Part shown: positions 1 through 9,132 of the stretch, one piece after another
Numbering within the stretch: position 1 is the first letter of the stretch
How the letters are laid out: each line of letters starts with the position of its first letter
Source of the DNA: an uncultured Pseudomonadota bacterium
GTDB lineage: Bacteria; Pseudomonadota; Alphaproteobacteria; RF32; CAG-239
Length of the DNA stretch: 39,345 nt
Assembly: GCA_949300375.1 (NCBI GenBank)
Contig: CASGEB010000017.1
Coordinates: forward strand, 1-39,345
Direction of reading: 5' to 3'
Made by a program: the position numbers and the translations under genes
Notes under the pieces: model-generated
Seen by the model: only the letters and a program-made list of their open reading frames with translations
What the model was told of the DNA's origin: nothing
Databases searched by the model: none

Positions 1-105
1 CGGCGTCGCGTGCCGCAGGCACTGGGACAGCCGGATAAAATCGCTGAGCTGGCGAAGTGCCAAGGGGCCCGCTTGCGGGAATTTACACCCGGCAATCCAC
101 GTTAA
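1..105 (+). CDS. C-terminal end of an unidentified protein (truncated by window edge)
   Basis: The first frame is open from base 1 to a TAA at 103-105 and encodes 34 residues ending in EFTPGNPR. It has no start inside the window, so if real it is the tail of a gene lying to the left. The segment is GC-rich and Arg/Ala-rich, like coding DNA of this class, but it is too short for me to assign a family. It could equally be non-coding sequence that happens to be open. Confidence 0.3.
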   Translation, partial: RRRVPQALGQPDKIAELAKCQGARLREFTPGNPR

Positions 106-373
106 TAAATTAGCTTTATTGTTGACTTGGATCCCCGGGTCGATGCCCGGGGATGACAGAGAAAGAAAGACACCCGGGGATGACAGTAAAAAAGGCGCCC
201 GGGGATGACCAGTACGACCGGCGCGCGGCACACCCGGCGGGTGAGGCGTCAGCTTATACGCTGCTCCAGAGACCGCGGCCGAACGTCGGCAGCGATCAGT
301 TTATGCAGTGCTAAAGAGACCGCGATGCTCCGGCATTTTCTGTGAATGGCAAAGTGCTTTGAATTATGAAAAA
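106..373. repeat. Intergenic CCCGGGGATGACA repeat cluster
   Basis: This gene-free stretch holds three copies of CCCGGGGATGAC (about 145-156, 173-184 and 198-209). The first copy is the right arm of a perfect hairpin: ATCCCCGGG at 131-139 pairs with CCCGGGGAT at 145-153 around a TCGATG loop. A second short direct repeat, AGAGACCGCG, occurs near 269 and 315. GATnCCCGGG...CCCGGGnATGACA palindromes are familiar dispersed intergenic repeats in Alphaproteobacteria (recalled, not searched). I see no gene here. Confidence 0.6.
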
Positions 374-781
374 TCAGGAAAGCGTTTCGATAATGACAAA
401 CGCCTGAGCCCAGGGGAAGTCGTCTGTCATTGTGATATGCAGGCGGCAGTTTTGTCCTGCGCTGAGTTTCTTCAGATGTTCGGCGGCGTTTCCGCGCAAG
501 CGGAGTTCCGGCTTGCCGGCCGGTGTATGGGTGATGATTAAATCCGGCCAGAAAACACCTTGTCGAAAACCGGTGCCGAGCGCCTTGGAACAGGCCTCTT
601 TGGCGGCAAAGCGCCGGGCGACCGAGCAGGCAAATTCATAATCGGAAATTTTGCGCCTTTTTTCCAGTTCGGCCTTTTCTTCTTCCGAAAAGATTTTATT
701 GATAAAATGTTGTCCGAATTTTCCGATAGCGGCTTTTATACGTTCAATATTAGCCAGGTCGTTTCCGATGCCGATAATCAT
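374..781 (-). CDS. acpS: Holo-[acyl-carrier-protein] synthase
   Basis: The 135-residue product transfers the 4'-phosphopantetheine group of CoA to the serine of acyl carrier protein and so activates it for fatty acid synthesis in the cytosol. The N-terminal IGIGNDLANIERI carries the metal-binding Asp, and RFAAKEACSKALGTG (about residues 57-71) is the second family signature with the Lys-Glu pair. The length is normal for a stand-alone AcpS. It lies 27 bases after the rsh gene on the same strand, so the two are probably co-transcribed. In many Alphaproteobacteria pdxJ sits just before acpS; it is absent here. Function is assigned with high confidence from the motifs. Confidence 0.95.
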   Translation of the reverse strand: MIIGIGNDLANIERIKAAIGKFGQHFINKIFSEEEKAELEKRRKISDYEFACSVARRFAAKEACSKALGTGFRQGVFWPDLIITHTPAGKPELRLRGNAAEHLKKLSAGQNCRLHITMTDDFPWAQAFVIIETLS

Positions 782-808
782 TTTTTATTCCTTAATATAC
801 GCCGGAAG

Positions 809-2956
809 CTATTGGACGGAGCGGGAGACATAGCTTATCATTTTGCTGGCTTTCATTGCCGCAATAATATCCGTCAGGTGTTTTAAGTCTTTTACCTCAA
901 TATCAACCAATATCTCAAAATAACTAATCGTCCGATAGACAATATTCAGGTTGGCAATATTGCCGTTGTTGCGGGCAACCAGATTGGAGAGTTCCGCCAG
1001 GGCGCCGGGTTCGTTGTTGAGCATAACTTTCAGCCGTCCGATATGCGGGGCATCTGTTGCGGCGTCTCCCCAAGATACGTCAAGCCAGCGTTCCGGTTCG
1101 TCAGCATATTTTTCCAGCAGTTTACAGTCAATGGTATGAATGGCAACGCCTTTGCCGGTGGTAACAATGCCGACAATCCGGTCGCCGGGCAGCGGATGGC
1201 AGCAGCCGGCAAAATGCACAGCCATTCCCGGAATCAGACCTTTTATTTTCAGCGGTTCGCCTTTTTTCTCTTTGTTTGATTTCTTAAAGCTCGGAACTTT
1301 TAACGACTTAACCACACGGCCGAGTTTGGATTGTTTATAGCCCGGATAAACGGCTTTCATTACGTCCCAGGCCGTAACCAGACCTTCGCCGACTTTGGCA
1401 TAAACATCATCTATCGATTCAGCTTCAAAGTTTGGCAGAATATTGACCAGTCCTTTTTCTGAAAATTCCAGATTTTCGCCTTTGAATGTACGTTCCAACA
1501 ATTGCTGTCCCAAAGCGATGAACTGGTCGCGCTTATAGGTGCGGACGTAGCGCCGGATAGCGGCTTTGGCTTTGCCGGTTACGACAAAGCGCTCCCACTC
1601 GGTTGACGGATGCTGCGCTTTTGAGGTGAGAATTTCGACCTGGTCGCCGTTTTGCAGAACCGTACGCAGCGGTCGGATTTCGCCGTTGATTTTGGCTCCG
1701 ACGCAGGTGTCTCCTACCGTGGAATGGACGGCGTAGGCAAAGTCAACCGGGGTCGAGTTTATCGGCAGGCCTATTAAATCGCCTTTGGGGGTGAAGCAGA
1801 AAACCTGGTCATTATACATTTCCAATTTGGTGTTTTCCAGAAACTCTTCCGGATTGGAAGCTTGTTCCAGAATTTCCAAAAGTTCCCGTATCCAGCGGAA
1901 GTTTTTGCCGACGGCTTTTTGCCCCTGTTTGTAAGCCCAATGGGCGGCAATGCCTTTCTCGGCAATTTCATGCATTTCATGCGTTCGAATCTGAATTTCA
2001 ATCCGGGTATTTTCCGGGCCGATAACGCCGGTATGAATGGACTGATAACCATTAGGTTTTGGGGTTGAAATATAATCTTTAAAACGGCGCGGCACCATAT
2101 GGTATTTGCTGTGTACGACGCCTAAAGCCTGATAACAGGCGGCAATGTCATCAACGCAGATGCGAAAGGCCATAATGTCGGAAAGCTGCTCAAAAGAGGC
2201 GTTCTTTTGCTGCATTTTGCGCCAGATGGAATAGGGCGACTTTTCCCGCCCGGTAACCGTTGCGTTGATGCCGTTGTCTTTCATGTCTTTTTCAAGCTGG
2301 CTGATGATTTTGGGAACCAGGTTGTTTCCCTGTTCGCGCAAAAAGTTCAGGCGGGCGACAATGGAATCGTGCGCTTCTTTATGGAGTTCGGCAAAAGCGA
2401 TTTCTTCCAGTTCGGTTTTGACTTCCTGCATTCCGATACGTTCGGCCAACGGCGCATAAATATCGAGGGTTTCTTTGGCAATGCGGGCGCGCTTTTCCGG
2501 TTTTTTTAAAAAATGCAGCGTGCGCATATTATGCAGGCGGTCTGCCAGCTTGATGAGCAGAACGCGAACGTCTTCCGACATGGCCAGCAACAATTTACGG
2601 AAGTTTTCGGCTTGTTTGTTGTTAGCCGATTTTTGCTCAATCATTGCCAGTTTGGTCAGACCGTCGACTAACTGGGCAACCTGGTCGCCAAAGTTTTCGC
2701 GGATTTCTTCGACCGTGGTATCGGTGTCTTCAACCGTGTCGTGCAGCAGTCCGGCGATAATGGAGGCGGAATCGAGTTTGAATTTGGTGAGAATACCGGC
2801 GACTTCAATCGGATGGGAATAGTATGGGTCGCCAGAAGCACGGAGCTGAGCCCCGTGCTTCTTCATGGCAAAAACATAAGCTTTATTGAGAGCGTCCTCA
2901 TCGGCGTCCGGATCATATGATTTTACTAAGTCAACGAGTTCATATTGTCTCAACAT
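809..2956 (-). CDS. rsh: Bifunctional (p)ppGpp synthetase/hydrolase (RelA/SpoT, Rsh)
   Basis: The 715-residue protein should make and degrade the alarmone (p)ppGpp. The order is classical. An HD hydrolase domain has HDTVED at 72-77, so hydrolase activity is expected. A synthetase domain contains YSIWRKMQ, RFKDY, the GYQSIHT block and EIQIRT. A TGS domain begins near VFCFTPKGD, and a C-terminal ACT domain begins near IGRLKVMLNNEPGALAEL. RFKD in the synthetase domain matches the RXKD signature of bifunctional enzymes rather than the EXDD of synthetase-only RelA. Alphaproteobacteria usually have this single Rsh enzyme. The start is the first ATG; a GGGAG lies about 11 bases upstream. It sits between rpoZ and acpS, an alphaproteobacterial arrangement. 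Confidence 0.96.
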   Translation of the reverse strand: MLRQYELVDLVKSYDPDADEDALNKAYVFAMKKHGAQLRASGDPYYSHPIEVAGILTKFKLDSASIIAGLLHDTVEDTDTTVEEIRENFGDQVAQLVDGLTKLAMIEQKSANNKQAENFRKLLLAMSEDVRVLLIKLADRLHNMRTLHFLKKPEKRARIAKETLDIYAPLAERIGMQEVKTELEEIAFAELHKEAHDSIVARLNFLREQGNNLVPKIISQLEKDMKDNGINATVTGREKSPYSIWRKMQQKNASFEQLSDIMAFRICVDDIAACYQALGVVHSKYHMVPRRFKDYISTPKPNGYQSIHTGVIGPENTRIEIQIRTHEMHEIAEKGIAAHWAYKQGQKAVGKNFRWIRELLEILEQASNPEEFLENTKLEMYNDQVFCFTPKGDLIGLPINSTPVDFAYAVHSTVGDTCVGAKINGEIRPLRTVLQNGDQVEILTSKAQHPSTEWERFVVTGKAKAAIRRYVRTYKRDQFIALGQQLLERTFKGENLEFSEKGLVNILPNFEAESIDDVYAKVGEGLVTAWDVMKAVYPGYKQSKLGRVVKSLKVPSFKKSNKEKKGEPLKIKGLIPGMAVHFAGCCHPLPGDRIVGIVTTGKGVAIHTIDCKLLEKYADEPERWLDVSWGDAATDAPHIGRLKVMLNNEPGALAELSNLVARNNGNIANLNIVYRTISYFEILVDIEVKDLKHLTDIIAAMKASKMISYVSRSVQ

Positions 2957-3025
2957 CGGATGTCGGCTCCCAATAATTAAAAGTATTACAGCTTTTGATT
3001 AAAGCAGGATAATCTTAATTATTCG

Positions 3026-3517
3026 TTATTTTTCGCTGTCGTCAAAATCGTCGTCGAGGTCAGCTCCCATATCAAAAGAATCATCCAATTGGGCATCGTC
3101 GTCGTCCATACCGTCTTCGGCAGACAGATCTAAGTCGTCGTCAACATCGGAATCGCCGTTTTCATCAACAACCTGCATTGAATCGGAAACATCGCTGTCA
3201 AGCAGCAAATCGGAGAACTGTTCATCCAAATCGACCAGTTCTTTTTCGGCTGCCATAATTTCCAGCTCTTCTTCTTCCGGCTCCTCAACTTCAACATATT
3301 TTTGCAGTCCCATAACCAGAGATTTTTGCAAATCTTCGATATTGACAGTATTCTCGGCAATTTCACGCAGGGCGATTACCGGATTTTTATCATTGTCGCG
3401 CGGAAGGGTTATCGGAGAGCCGGCGCTGATGTCTTTTGCGCGTTGAGCCGCAACCATCAGGAGTTCGTAGCGGTTCGGGATTTTATCAATGCAATCTTCA
3501 ACTGTAACTCGTGCCAT
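3026..3517 (-). CDS. rpoZ: RNA polymerase omega subunit with long acidic tail
   Basis: The N-terminal 70 residues are a clear omega subunit: [20 protein letters not shown], then [11 protein letters not shown] and [11 protein letters not shown]. Omega binds the beta' subunit and aids RNA polymerase assembly; it also forms part of a ppGpp site in proteobacterial polymerases, which fits its place next to rsh. The protein is 163 residues, clearly longer than usual omega subunits. The extra part, from about residue 75, is extremely rich in Asp and Glu with almost no basic residues and is probably disordered. An AAGGTG ribosome-binding site precedes the ATG. The gene is followed after 69 bases by rsh on the same strand. 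Confidence 0.94.
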   Translation of the reverse strand: MARVTVEDCIDKIPNRYELLMVAAQRAKDISAGSPITLPRDNDKNPVIALREIAENTVNIEDLQKSLVMGLQKYVEVEEPEEEELEIMAAEKELVDLDEQFSDLLLDSDVSDSMQVVDENGDSDVDDDLDLSAEDGMDDDDAQLDDSFDMGADLDDDFDDSEK

Positions 3518-3647
3518 TTTTTTTCACCTTAATTTTATTGTAAAATACTCTAGTTTCAAGTGTATACTAAGATTGTAGACGAAATGCAATAAAAAAGTGA
3601 AATTTTTTTTATTTCGTTTTTGTAACTTAGTGAATTTCAATGATATT

Positions 3648-4901
3648 TTAATCTATTCCGTTGAGCGGGTGGAAAATCAGCACATTGTTAATCCGGTTAA
3701 AGGAATCGTTTATTTTGTCGCGATTCCGAATAAAGGCGGCCACGTCGGATAACGGTGCGTCATACATTTCTATTAATCCCTGCATCAGGGCCAGATTGGC
3801 TTCAGCCAACAAAGGAGAAAGCTGGGCGTTGGTTTTGTCCAGCAGCCCTTTGCGATAAATAGAAACAGCCGTGGCTGTTGCAGGGCTCATATTGGCAGCG
3901 CGGCGGGCTTTGACTGTCTTGTCGCAGGTATATCCCCATTCATCCAGCGTAAAACCTTGTTCGGCGGCAATGGCGGCCAGTTTTTTTTCTTCTCCGATAA
4001 TGCGGAATTTTTGAATCAGTCGTTGACAAGGATTGGCCATGTCTTTCATCAAAGGATTTACCGGAAAACCCGGATTTTGCTCTTCTTCCCACAGATTGAG
4101 CAAACTGGTAGCCTGCATAACTTTTAAAAAAGTAGAAAAATCGTTGTTTAATTTTGCAATTCCGTCAAACGTCCGGGCTACGGCAAGGGCGTCCGGCGCT
4201 GTCAGCGGGCTGTCCGGCTGCGGATTGATTGTCCTTCTGTTAAGCGGGTCTATCTTTGCCGGCAGAAGTTTTTGGGTTTTCGGAATATAGGCCCGCAAAT
4301 CGGCAAATTGGTCAAGTTTTTCATAAAATTCCCGGTTATATTGCACTTTGGACAACGGTTTGCGGTTTTGCGGAAATTCGGCCGTATAGCCGTGTCTTTG
4401 CCAGACTTCCGGCATTAAAACCCAGTAAAGCGAAGGAGATAAAAATTCAATATCTTCAATATGCTGAAGTTCCGGTGCGATTTTATCCGGAAAACGGTTC
4501 TTGGTTTCTTTGATGCCGGGGTAATTTAATATTTTGGGCGACATACCCGGAACTGTGTGCATAAACGGACCAATGTATTGGTAAGTGCTTGGCGGCATCA
4601 TTTTGATGACTTCCATTAAGGCGTCTTCCGTCGGCGTTTTTAAGCGCTTTTCTGATAATCCGTAGGATTTGATTATTTTTCTGAAAGCGGCTTTGAATCT
4701 TTTGCCGATGTTCCAGGTATAGTCGTATCCTTTGTCATAGTTTTTGTCAGCATTCAGCCGGGCTTGGAGTTCGGCAACGGGGGGATAGTTTTCATGAAGG
4801 TTGATTTCATAAAATTTTTTATATTTCCCGGCCTCGTTTGCGACAGAAAGCCCGGCTCCCGCGAGGATGAAACAGATGCTGAAAAAGACAGTTTTTTTCA
4901 T
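3648..4901 (-). CDS. Exported protein of unknown function, coupled to the DUF4139 gene
   Basis: The 417-residue product starts with a typical signal peptide (MKKTVFFSICFILAGAGLSVANE), so it is probably periplasmic or secreted. The mature part is a mixed, Pro/Leu-rich soluble sequence with two Cys, in NPCQRL and YTCDK, and no obvious transmembrane helix. I do not recognise a family. Its ATG overlaps the stop of the upstream gene by one base (TAATG), so translation is probably coupled and the two exported proteins may work together. It is followed by an AT-rich gap before rpoZ. Confidence 0.8.
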   Translation of the reverse strand: MKKTVFFSICFILAGAGLSVANEAGKYKKFYEINLHENYPPVAELQARLNADKNYDKGYDYTWNIGKRFKAAFRKIIKSYGLSEKRLKTPTEDALMEVIKMMPPSTYQYIGPFMHTVPGMSPKILNYPGIKETKNRFPDKIAPELQHIEDIEFLSPSLYWVLMPEVWQRHGYTAEFPQNRKPLSKVQYNREFYEKLDQFADLRAYIPKTQKLLPAKIDPLNRRTINPQPDSPLTAPDALAVARTFDGIAKLNNDFSTFLKVMQATSLLNLWEEEQNPGFPVNPLMKDMANPCQRLIQKFRIIGEEKKLAAIAAEQGFTLDEWGYTCDKTVKARRAANMSPATATAVSIYRKGLLDKTNAQLSPLLAEANLALMQGLIEMYDAPLSDVAAFIRNRDKINDSFNRINNVLIFHPLNGID

Positions 4902-6343
4902 TATTGTTTTGTTACCCTGATTTTAAATGTCAGTACCTGTTTTTCACCCGGTTTTATATTGAATTTCCATTCGCGGGCGCGGGAGTTCTTTTCGGTTCCG
5001 GTCATATTTTCTTCCAAAAGCTGATATTGGCTGCCGAAATTTTGGATGAAGACCATATCTGCGGCTTCCGCTTTGGCGTTTTCAAAAGTAATTTCGGCAG
5101 AAATTTCTTTGGTGTCTTTGGCAATGTTTTGGCTTTGCGTGAGCCTTCCTTTGACCCAAATATCAAAGGCTGAACCGGTGTTTAACTCGATTTTTTCACC
5201 AACAGCCGTGCGCGGAAAAGAACTTTCACCGATGAACTGAAGGTTTCCGGAAGAATCTTTTTCATACATTCTGAGCGTTCCGGCCGGCAGCGGCTCGCCC
5301 AGATTGGAGGCTTTGCCGTTAGTGATTTTGAAAATGACGGAAGGCGTTTGTTTTTCAAACTCGTCCAGACTGCTGCCGAGACCGATGTATAACGGGGAAA
5401 TCAGCCGGTATTCTTTGGTGTAGGCAACGTCCGGTTTGGTCATCAGGCTGACTTGTTTTGACTGTTTGTCTTTGATGGTTGTCTGGAACGGCAGACTGTA
5501 CATATAATAATCGCCGAGGGCTTCCGTGGCAGGAGCCGCAGCACCACTTTCGGCAACGGCTCCGTCAAAAGCCGCCGCTTTCATTATGAGTCCGGCATTG
5601 AGGCTGCGCGGCATTATCGGACGGACTTGATTGACGCTGCCGGCAATCAGCTGCACTTTTGCATCTTTATAGTCTGTTCCCGACTGGTTGTCGAGCGTAA
5701 CCCAGCCGTTGAGGTTGAGTTTGTCAGATGAACTGATTTCGGCAATATAGTCGGCTTTCCAGCTGATGCCGTTGGTCAGATAGGCAAGTTCCACATTCTG
5801 AGTACCCGACCGGGCGTTTTCAACGTCAATAATCAAGGTCGGTTTGGTTCGGAGGCCTTCGGGAATTTTTTCATAGATAATGCGTCCCGGAAAATTGGTC
5901 TCTATACCATAGGAAAATTGTAAAACAGGGGAACCCGAATTGCCGTTCAGTATGACGGCGCTGTCGAAAATATCCCGGCCGTTTTCCGGGTCGGTAACGG
6001 CGGTTTTGACTTTTTGTCCGGCAGCTGTGTTCAGCAAATTGTAGGCATTGAGCAGATTGTAGTCGTAATTTTGCTCAATTACCCGGAGATTGGAGCCTGT
6101 AAGCATTGCCGTCTCCGGTTTTATCTGGCGGGCAACCCCTTCAAAGGCGATGAGCGAACGGCCGGCCGGCAGCTTGAGGCTGCGTGTGTCTCGTACAAAG
6201 GCAAGATTGTTGTTGTAAATGCTCAAAGACATATCGGTATTTTGTTTGTCGGTGAGCAGAATTTCTTCTTCTGCGGCAAGAGCGACTCCGGAGGCAAATA
6301 ACGCGGACAGAGCTAAAAGCGAAACGGCAACAGGCTGTTTCAT
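4901..6343 (-). CDS. Exported DUF4139-type protein
   Basis: The product of 480 residues begins with a signal peptide (MKQPVAVSLLALSALFASGVALAAEEE). I chose the ATG at 6343 because AAGGAGATGG stands just before it; a start 13 codons further up would lack a clear site. The blocks SIYNNNLAFVRDTRSL near the N-terminus, LAYLTNGISWKADYIAEI and LNGWVTLDNQSGTDYKDAKVQL in the middle are typical of DUF4139 proteins, a beta-rich, probably periplasmic family without a settled biochemical role. The C-terminal third is also beta-rich and ends in a conserved-looking WKFNIKPGEKQVLTFKIRV. It overlaps the next exported gene by one base. Family assignment is from memory of the pattern. Confidence 0.85.
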   Translation of the reverse strand: MKQPVAVSLLALSALFASGVALAAEEEILLTDKQNTDMSLSIYNNNLAFVRDTRSLKLPAGRSLIAFEGVARQIKPETAMLTGSNLRVIEQNYDYNLLNAYNLLNTAAGQKVKTAVTDPENGRDIFDSAVILNGNSGSPVLQFSYGIETNFPGRIIYEKIPEGLRTKPTLIIDVENARSGTQNVELAYLTNGISWKADYIAEISSSDKLNLNGWVTLDNQSGTDYKDAKVQLIAGSVNQVRPIMPRSLNAGLIMKAAAFDGAVAESGAAAPATEALGDYYMYSLPFQTTIKDKQSKQVSLMTKPDVAYTKEYRLISPLYIGLGSSLDEFEKQTPSVIFKITNGKASNLGEPLPAGTLRMYEKDSSGNLQFIGESSFPRTAVGEKIELNTGSAFDIWVKGRLTQSQNIAKDTKEISAEITFENAKAEAADMVFIQNFGSQYQLLEENMTGTEKNSRAREWKFNIKPGEKQVLTFKIRVTKQ

Positions 6344-6497
6344 TATACCATCTCCTTTTGTTTTGTTGGTTCCGAAGCTCAATATAATCTATTTTTTTTC
6401 AAAAAAAAAGTGATAAATTGAGAATATTGCTAGACTCGGGACAAATCTTGGAATATTATTCTGCTATCAGATGATAAGTTTTTTGAGGAGAATGAAA

Positions 6498-6995
6498 ATG
6501 GCTTGGACCGAACAGATGGTTGAAGATTTGCGCGCAATGTGGAAACAGGGGCTGACAACAGCCGAAATCGGCAAACGGCTTAATGTAACAAAAAATTCGA
6601 TCGTCGGGAAAGTTCACAGACTGGGATTGTCAGGGCGTCCGTCTCCGATTAAGAAAAAAAATGAGGAAAATCCCGCAGAGGAAAACAAAGCGGTGGAAGA
6701 TGCGCCTGCTGTTTCTTCTAAAAATACGGAAAGCACACAGCTGAAAAAAGAACCGGTTAAAGTTGAAAAAACATCAATGCCGGCGGGTAGTCCGGTAATG
6801 GCGTCTTCCGCAAAAAACGAACCGGCCAAAAAAGGAATGATGTCTTTGATGGATTTGGACAATCATACCTGCCGCTGGCCGTTGGGAGATCCGAAAGACG
6901 AGAATTTTCATTTTTGCGGGCGCAAGGTTAAAATCGGCCAGACTTATTGCGAAGAACACGCCAATATTGCTTATGTAAAAGCCGTAAAAAAATAA
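6498..6995 (+). CDS. gcrA: Cell-cycle regulator GcrA
   Basis: GcrA binds sigma70-RNA polymerase and methylated GANTC promoters and controls S-phase genes in Alphaproteobacteria. The N-terminal MAWTEQMVEDLRAMWKQGL, TAEIGKRL and NSIVGKVHRLGLSGRP form the helix-turn-helix DNA-binding part. The C-terminal CRWPLGDPKDENFHFCGR and YCEEHANIAYV form the Cys/His block that contacts sigma. The middle 70 residues are a Lys/Glu/Pro/Ser-rich linker. I set the start at 6498 because GAGGAG at 6485-6490 is seven bases upstream and family members begin M-x-W-T; the ATGs at 6471 and 6492 fit less well. It precedes motA by 92 bases on the same strand. Confidence 0.96.
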   Translation: MAWTEQMVEDLRAMWKQGLTTAEIGKRLNVTKNSIVGKVHRLGLSGRPSPIKKKNEENPAEENKAVEDAPAVSSKNTESTQLKKEPVKVEKTSMPAGSPVMASSAKNEPAKKGMMSLMDLDNHTCRWPLGDPKDENFHFCGRKVKIGQTYCEEHANIAYVKAVKK

Positions 6996-7087
6996 TCGGC
7001 TGCTCCGGCGTTTGTAAAATATTAACATATTTGGGTGCATTATTAATTGAAATAGGATTTTATAAGCGTTTATAAGGATTATAAATT

Positions 7088-7897
7088 ATGTCGTTAAGCT
7101 CGGTTTTGGCGTATCTTTTTGGCGTTGTTGTTGTTATCGGGTCTATTGTATCTGCGACCGAACATCCGGAAGCATTTATTGATATTCCCAGCGTTATTAT
7201 CGTTTTTGGCGGTACAGTGGCTGCACTTTTTCTTTCCTTTGAGCCTAAAACAGCTTTTGAAGCCTTTAAGCTGCTGCTTAGCACTTTGAGGATTCATAAA
7301 GATTCCAATGCTTCGTTGAAAGATGAAGTCGGAAGAATCGTCCGCTGGGCTTATATTGTACAAAAGAACGGACTGCAAGGTTTGGAAAATGAAGTTACCG
7401 ATGATTTGCGACAGAAAGATCCTTTTCTGGCTTATGGCGCCGACCTTGTGGTAACAGGTTATACCGGTGCGGAAATCAAACAGATTTTGGAAAATATGAT
7501 GGATGCACAATTGGAAAGAGATTCCAAAGGCAGCAGCGCATTAATGAAAATGGGCGGCGACTCTCCCGCGTTCGGTATGCTGGGAACTCTTATCGGTTTG
7601 GTTATTATGCTGGGCAATATGAGTTCTGATCCGTCGGCAATCGGTCCGAGTATGGCGGTGGCTTTGATTACAACGTTTTACGGCATTATTCTGGCGCGTA
7701 TCTTTTTTATTCCGGCTGCGACCAAAGTTATTGCCCGCAACAGCGTTTCTATGTTTAAACATAATTTGCAAATGGAGGGGCTGGTCTTGCTGGCCGAGCG
7801 GAAGAGTCCCCGTTATATTCAGGATAAAATCAACTCCTTTGTGGATGTCAGCGAGCAGTTCCTGATTGATCGCGATATGAATAACTCCAGCAATTAA
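7088..7897 (+). CDS. motA: Flagellar motor stator protein MotA/PomA
   Basis: The 269-residue membrane protein forms the ion-channel stator with MotB and drives flagellar rotation. Four membrane segments are visible at about 6-23, 33-52, 158-175 and 188-210, with the long cytoplasmic loop between the second and third. The segment DSPAFGMLGTLIGLVIMLG is the conserved third helix with its proline. The layout and length resemble PomA-like stators. AAGGAT lies a few bases before the ATG. motB follows after 12 bases, so the pair is an operon. The coupling ion (H+ or Na+) cannot be decided from the sequence. Confidence 0.93.
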   Translation: MSLSSVLAYLFGVVVVIGSIVSATEHPEAFIDIPSVIIVFGGTVAALFLSFEPKTAFEAFKLLLSTLRIHKDSNASLKDEVGRIVRWAYIVQKNGLQGLENEVTDDLRQKDPFLAYGADLVVTGYTGAEIKQILENMMDAQLERDSKGSSALMKMGGDSPAFGMLGTLIGLVIMLGNMSSDPSAIGPSMAVALITTFYGIILARIFFIPAATKVIARNSVSMFKHNLQMEGLVLLAERKSPRYIQDKINSFVDVSEQFLIDRDMNNSSN

Positions 7898-7909
7898 TCC
7901 GGTGGGCAA

Positions 7910-8566
7910 ATGAAGAAAAAAGAAGAACAGAGAATTGACGAAGACTGGATGGCGACCTATGGCGATATGGTAACGCTGTTGCTGTGTTTCTTTGTTATGA
8001 TTTCTTCCGTTTCAAAAGTCGATATGGCAATGTATGAACAGATTCAGGCTGGTATGAACGAAGGATTCGGCCAAAAAGACGTAAACCGCCCGATTGAGAT
8101 GATGATGATTGAGCTTACGGATGATATTCAGTCGATGAGCCTGGGAGATGAAGTTGCTTTAGGAACGGATGCCCAAGGGGTGGTTATTGAGTTTGGCGGC
8201 GATTTACTTTTTGAACAAGGGTCGGCAGAAATTAAGCAGAATATGCTGCCGGCATTGAAACGGCTGGCGGCGACCTTAATGTCTGACCGTTATAACTCTT
8301 TTAACTTTAGTGTGGAAGGGCATACCAGCGATGAGGCTTTTTCCAGTGAAAAATATCCTTCTAACTGGGAATTGTCTGCCGCAAGGGCGGCGGCGGTCGT
8401 CAGATTTCTTGAAAGCCGTGGAATTCCCCGCGTTCGTTTGAAAGCGACAGGATTGTATGATAATGCGCCGAAGTATCCGAACCATGATCCTTATGGTGCG
8501 CCTATCCCCCAGAATATGTTGCGGAACCGCAGGGTGGTTATTCATGTAGAGCCGTCTTTTAAATAA
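7910..8566 (+). CDS. motB: Flagellar motor stator protein MotB/PomB
   Basis: The 218-residue partner of MotA has one N-terminal membrane helix. It is preceded by WMATYGDMVTLLLCFFVMI, where Asp19 is the conserved ion-carrying residue. The C-terminal half is an OmpA-like peptidoglycan-binding domain (FSVEGHTSDE, WELSAARAAAVVRFLESRG, NRRVVIHVEP) that anchors the stator to the cell wall. The linker between them is short, as in compact PomB/MotB forms. It is co-directional with motA (12-base gap) and followed after 17 bases by a membrane protein gene. Confidence 0.93.
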   Translation: MKKKEEQRIDEDWMATYGDMVTLLLCFFVMISSVSKVDMAMYEQIQAGMNEGFGQKDVNRPIEMMMIELTDDIQSMSLGDEVALGTDAQGVVIEFGGDLLFEQGSAEIKQNMLPALKRLAATLMSDRYNSFNFSVEGHTSDEAFSSEKYPSNWELSAARAAAVVRFLESRGIPRVRLKATGLYDNAPKYPNHDPYGAPIPQNMLRNRRVVIHVEPSFK

Positions 8567-8583
8567 TTGATGAGGAGCAAATA

Positions 8584-9132
8584 TTGTTGATTTGGTTAAA
8601 AAAGAATTCTCTCGTTTTGTTTGTTATTGCTGCTGTTTGGTTTTGGCTTGCCGTTGGGAGCGAATATGCTTCAGAGACCTTTGAGGGCAAAATATCCTGG
8701 GGTTTAGCCGGGAGAATTCTGGGCAGTTGGTTCTTTCCGCTGCTGCTATCGGTTTTATGGCTGAAAAAAGAAATTTTACAAAAAGTTTTGGCAAAGTTTT
8801 CATTTTATGTTTTTCTTTTTGTTTTTATTGCGGCGGCTGTTTGTTTCGGCGTTCTTTTATACGCCGGGACAATTTCTTGCGAATGGTGTGTCAGCAATGA
8901 TTGGAAACAGGCTTTTCAATTTTATTATTTGTTGGCTTTGCCGGCGTTGTGCGGCGTCGAGATTTCTTTGTCTTTAACCGTAGCTGCGCTTTTTTTCATT
9001 GTCGTCGGATTTATGAAAGATAAATATTTTGGCGTCTTTGAAGGAAAAAAGAATAAGATTTTTCTTTTAGTGCTTTTATATTTGTGGGTTACCTTTTTGC
9101 CAAATCTTGTTCAACTGGCGAATGCTATGTAA
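8584..9132 (+). CDS. Multi-pass inner-membrane protein of unknown function
   Basis: The 182-residue product is strongly hydrophobic with about five membrane segments (near 9-23, 43-60, 72-97, 110-143 and 158-178). The start is TTG at 8584, chosen because GAGGAG at 8572-8577 lies six bases upstream and no ATG is nearby; a second TTG follows immediately. It is the last gene of the motAB transcription unit and ends inside the left arm of the 9131 terminator. I do not recognise a family. A role linked to the motor is suggested only by position. Confidence 0.75.
   Translation: MLIWLKKNSLVLFVIAAVWFWLAVGSEYASETFEGKISWGLAGRILGSWFFPLLLSVLWLKKEILQKVLAKFSFYVFLFVFIAAAVCFGVLLYAGTISCEWCVSNDWKQAFQFYYLLALPALCGVEISLSLTVAALFFIVVGFMKDKYFGVFEGKKNKIFLLVLLYLWVTFLPNLVQLANAM

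Noticed and set aside
308-541. Plus-strand frames opposite acpS
   Set aside because: They are shadows of acpS and have no ribosome-binding sites.
6471-6497. Earlier gcrA starts at 6471 and 6492
   Set aside because: The first precedes the GAGGAG site and the second lies one base after it; the family start M-x-W-T and spacing favour 6498.
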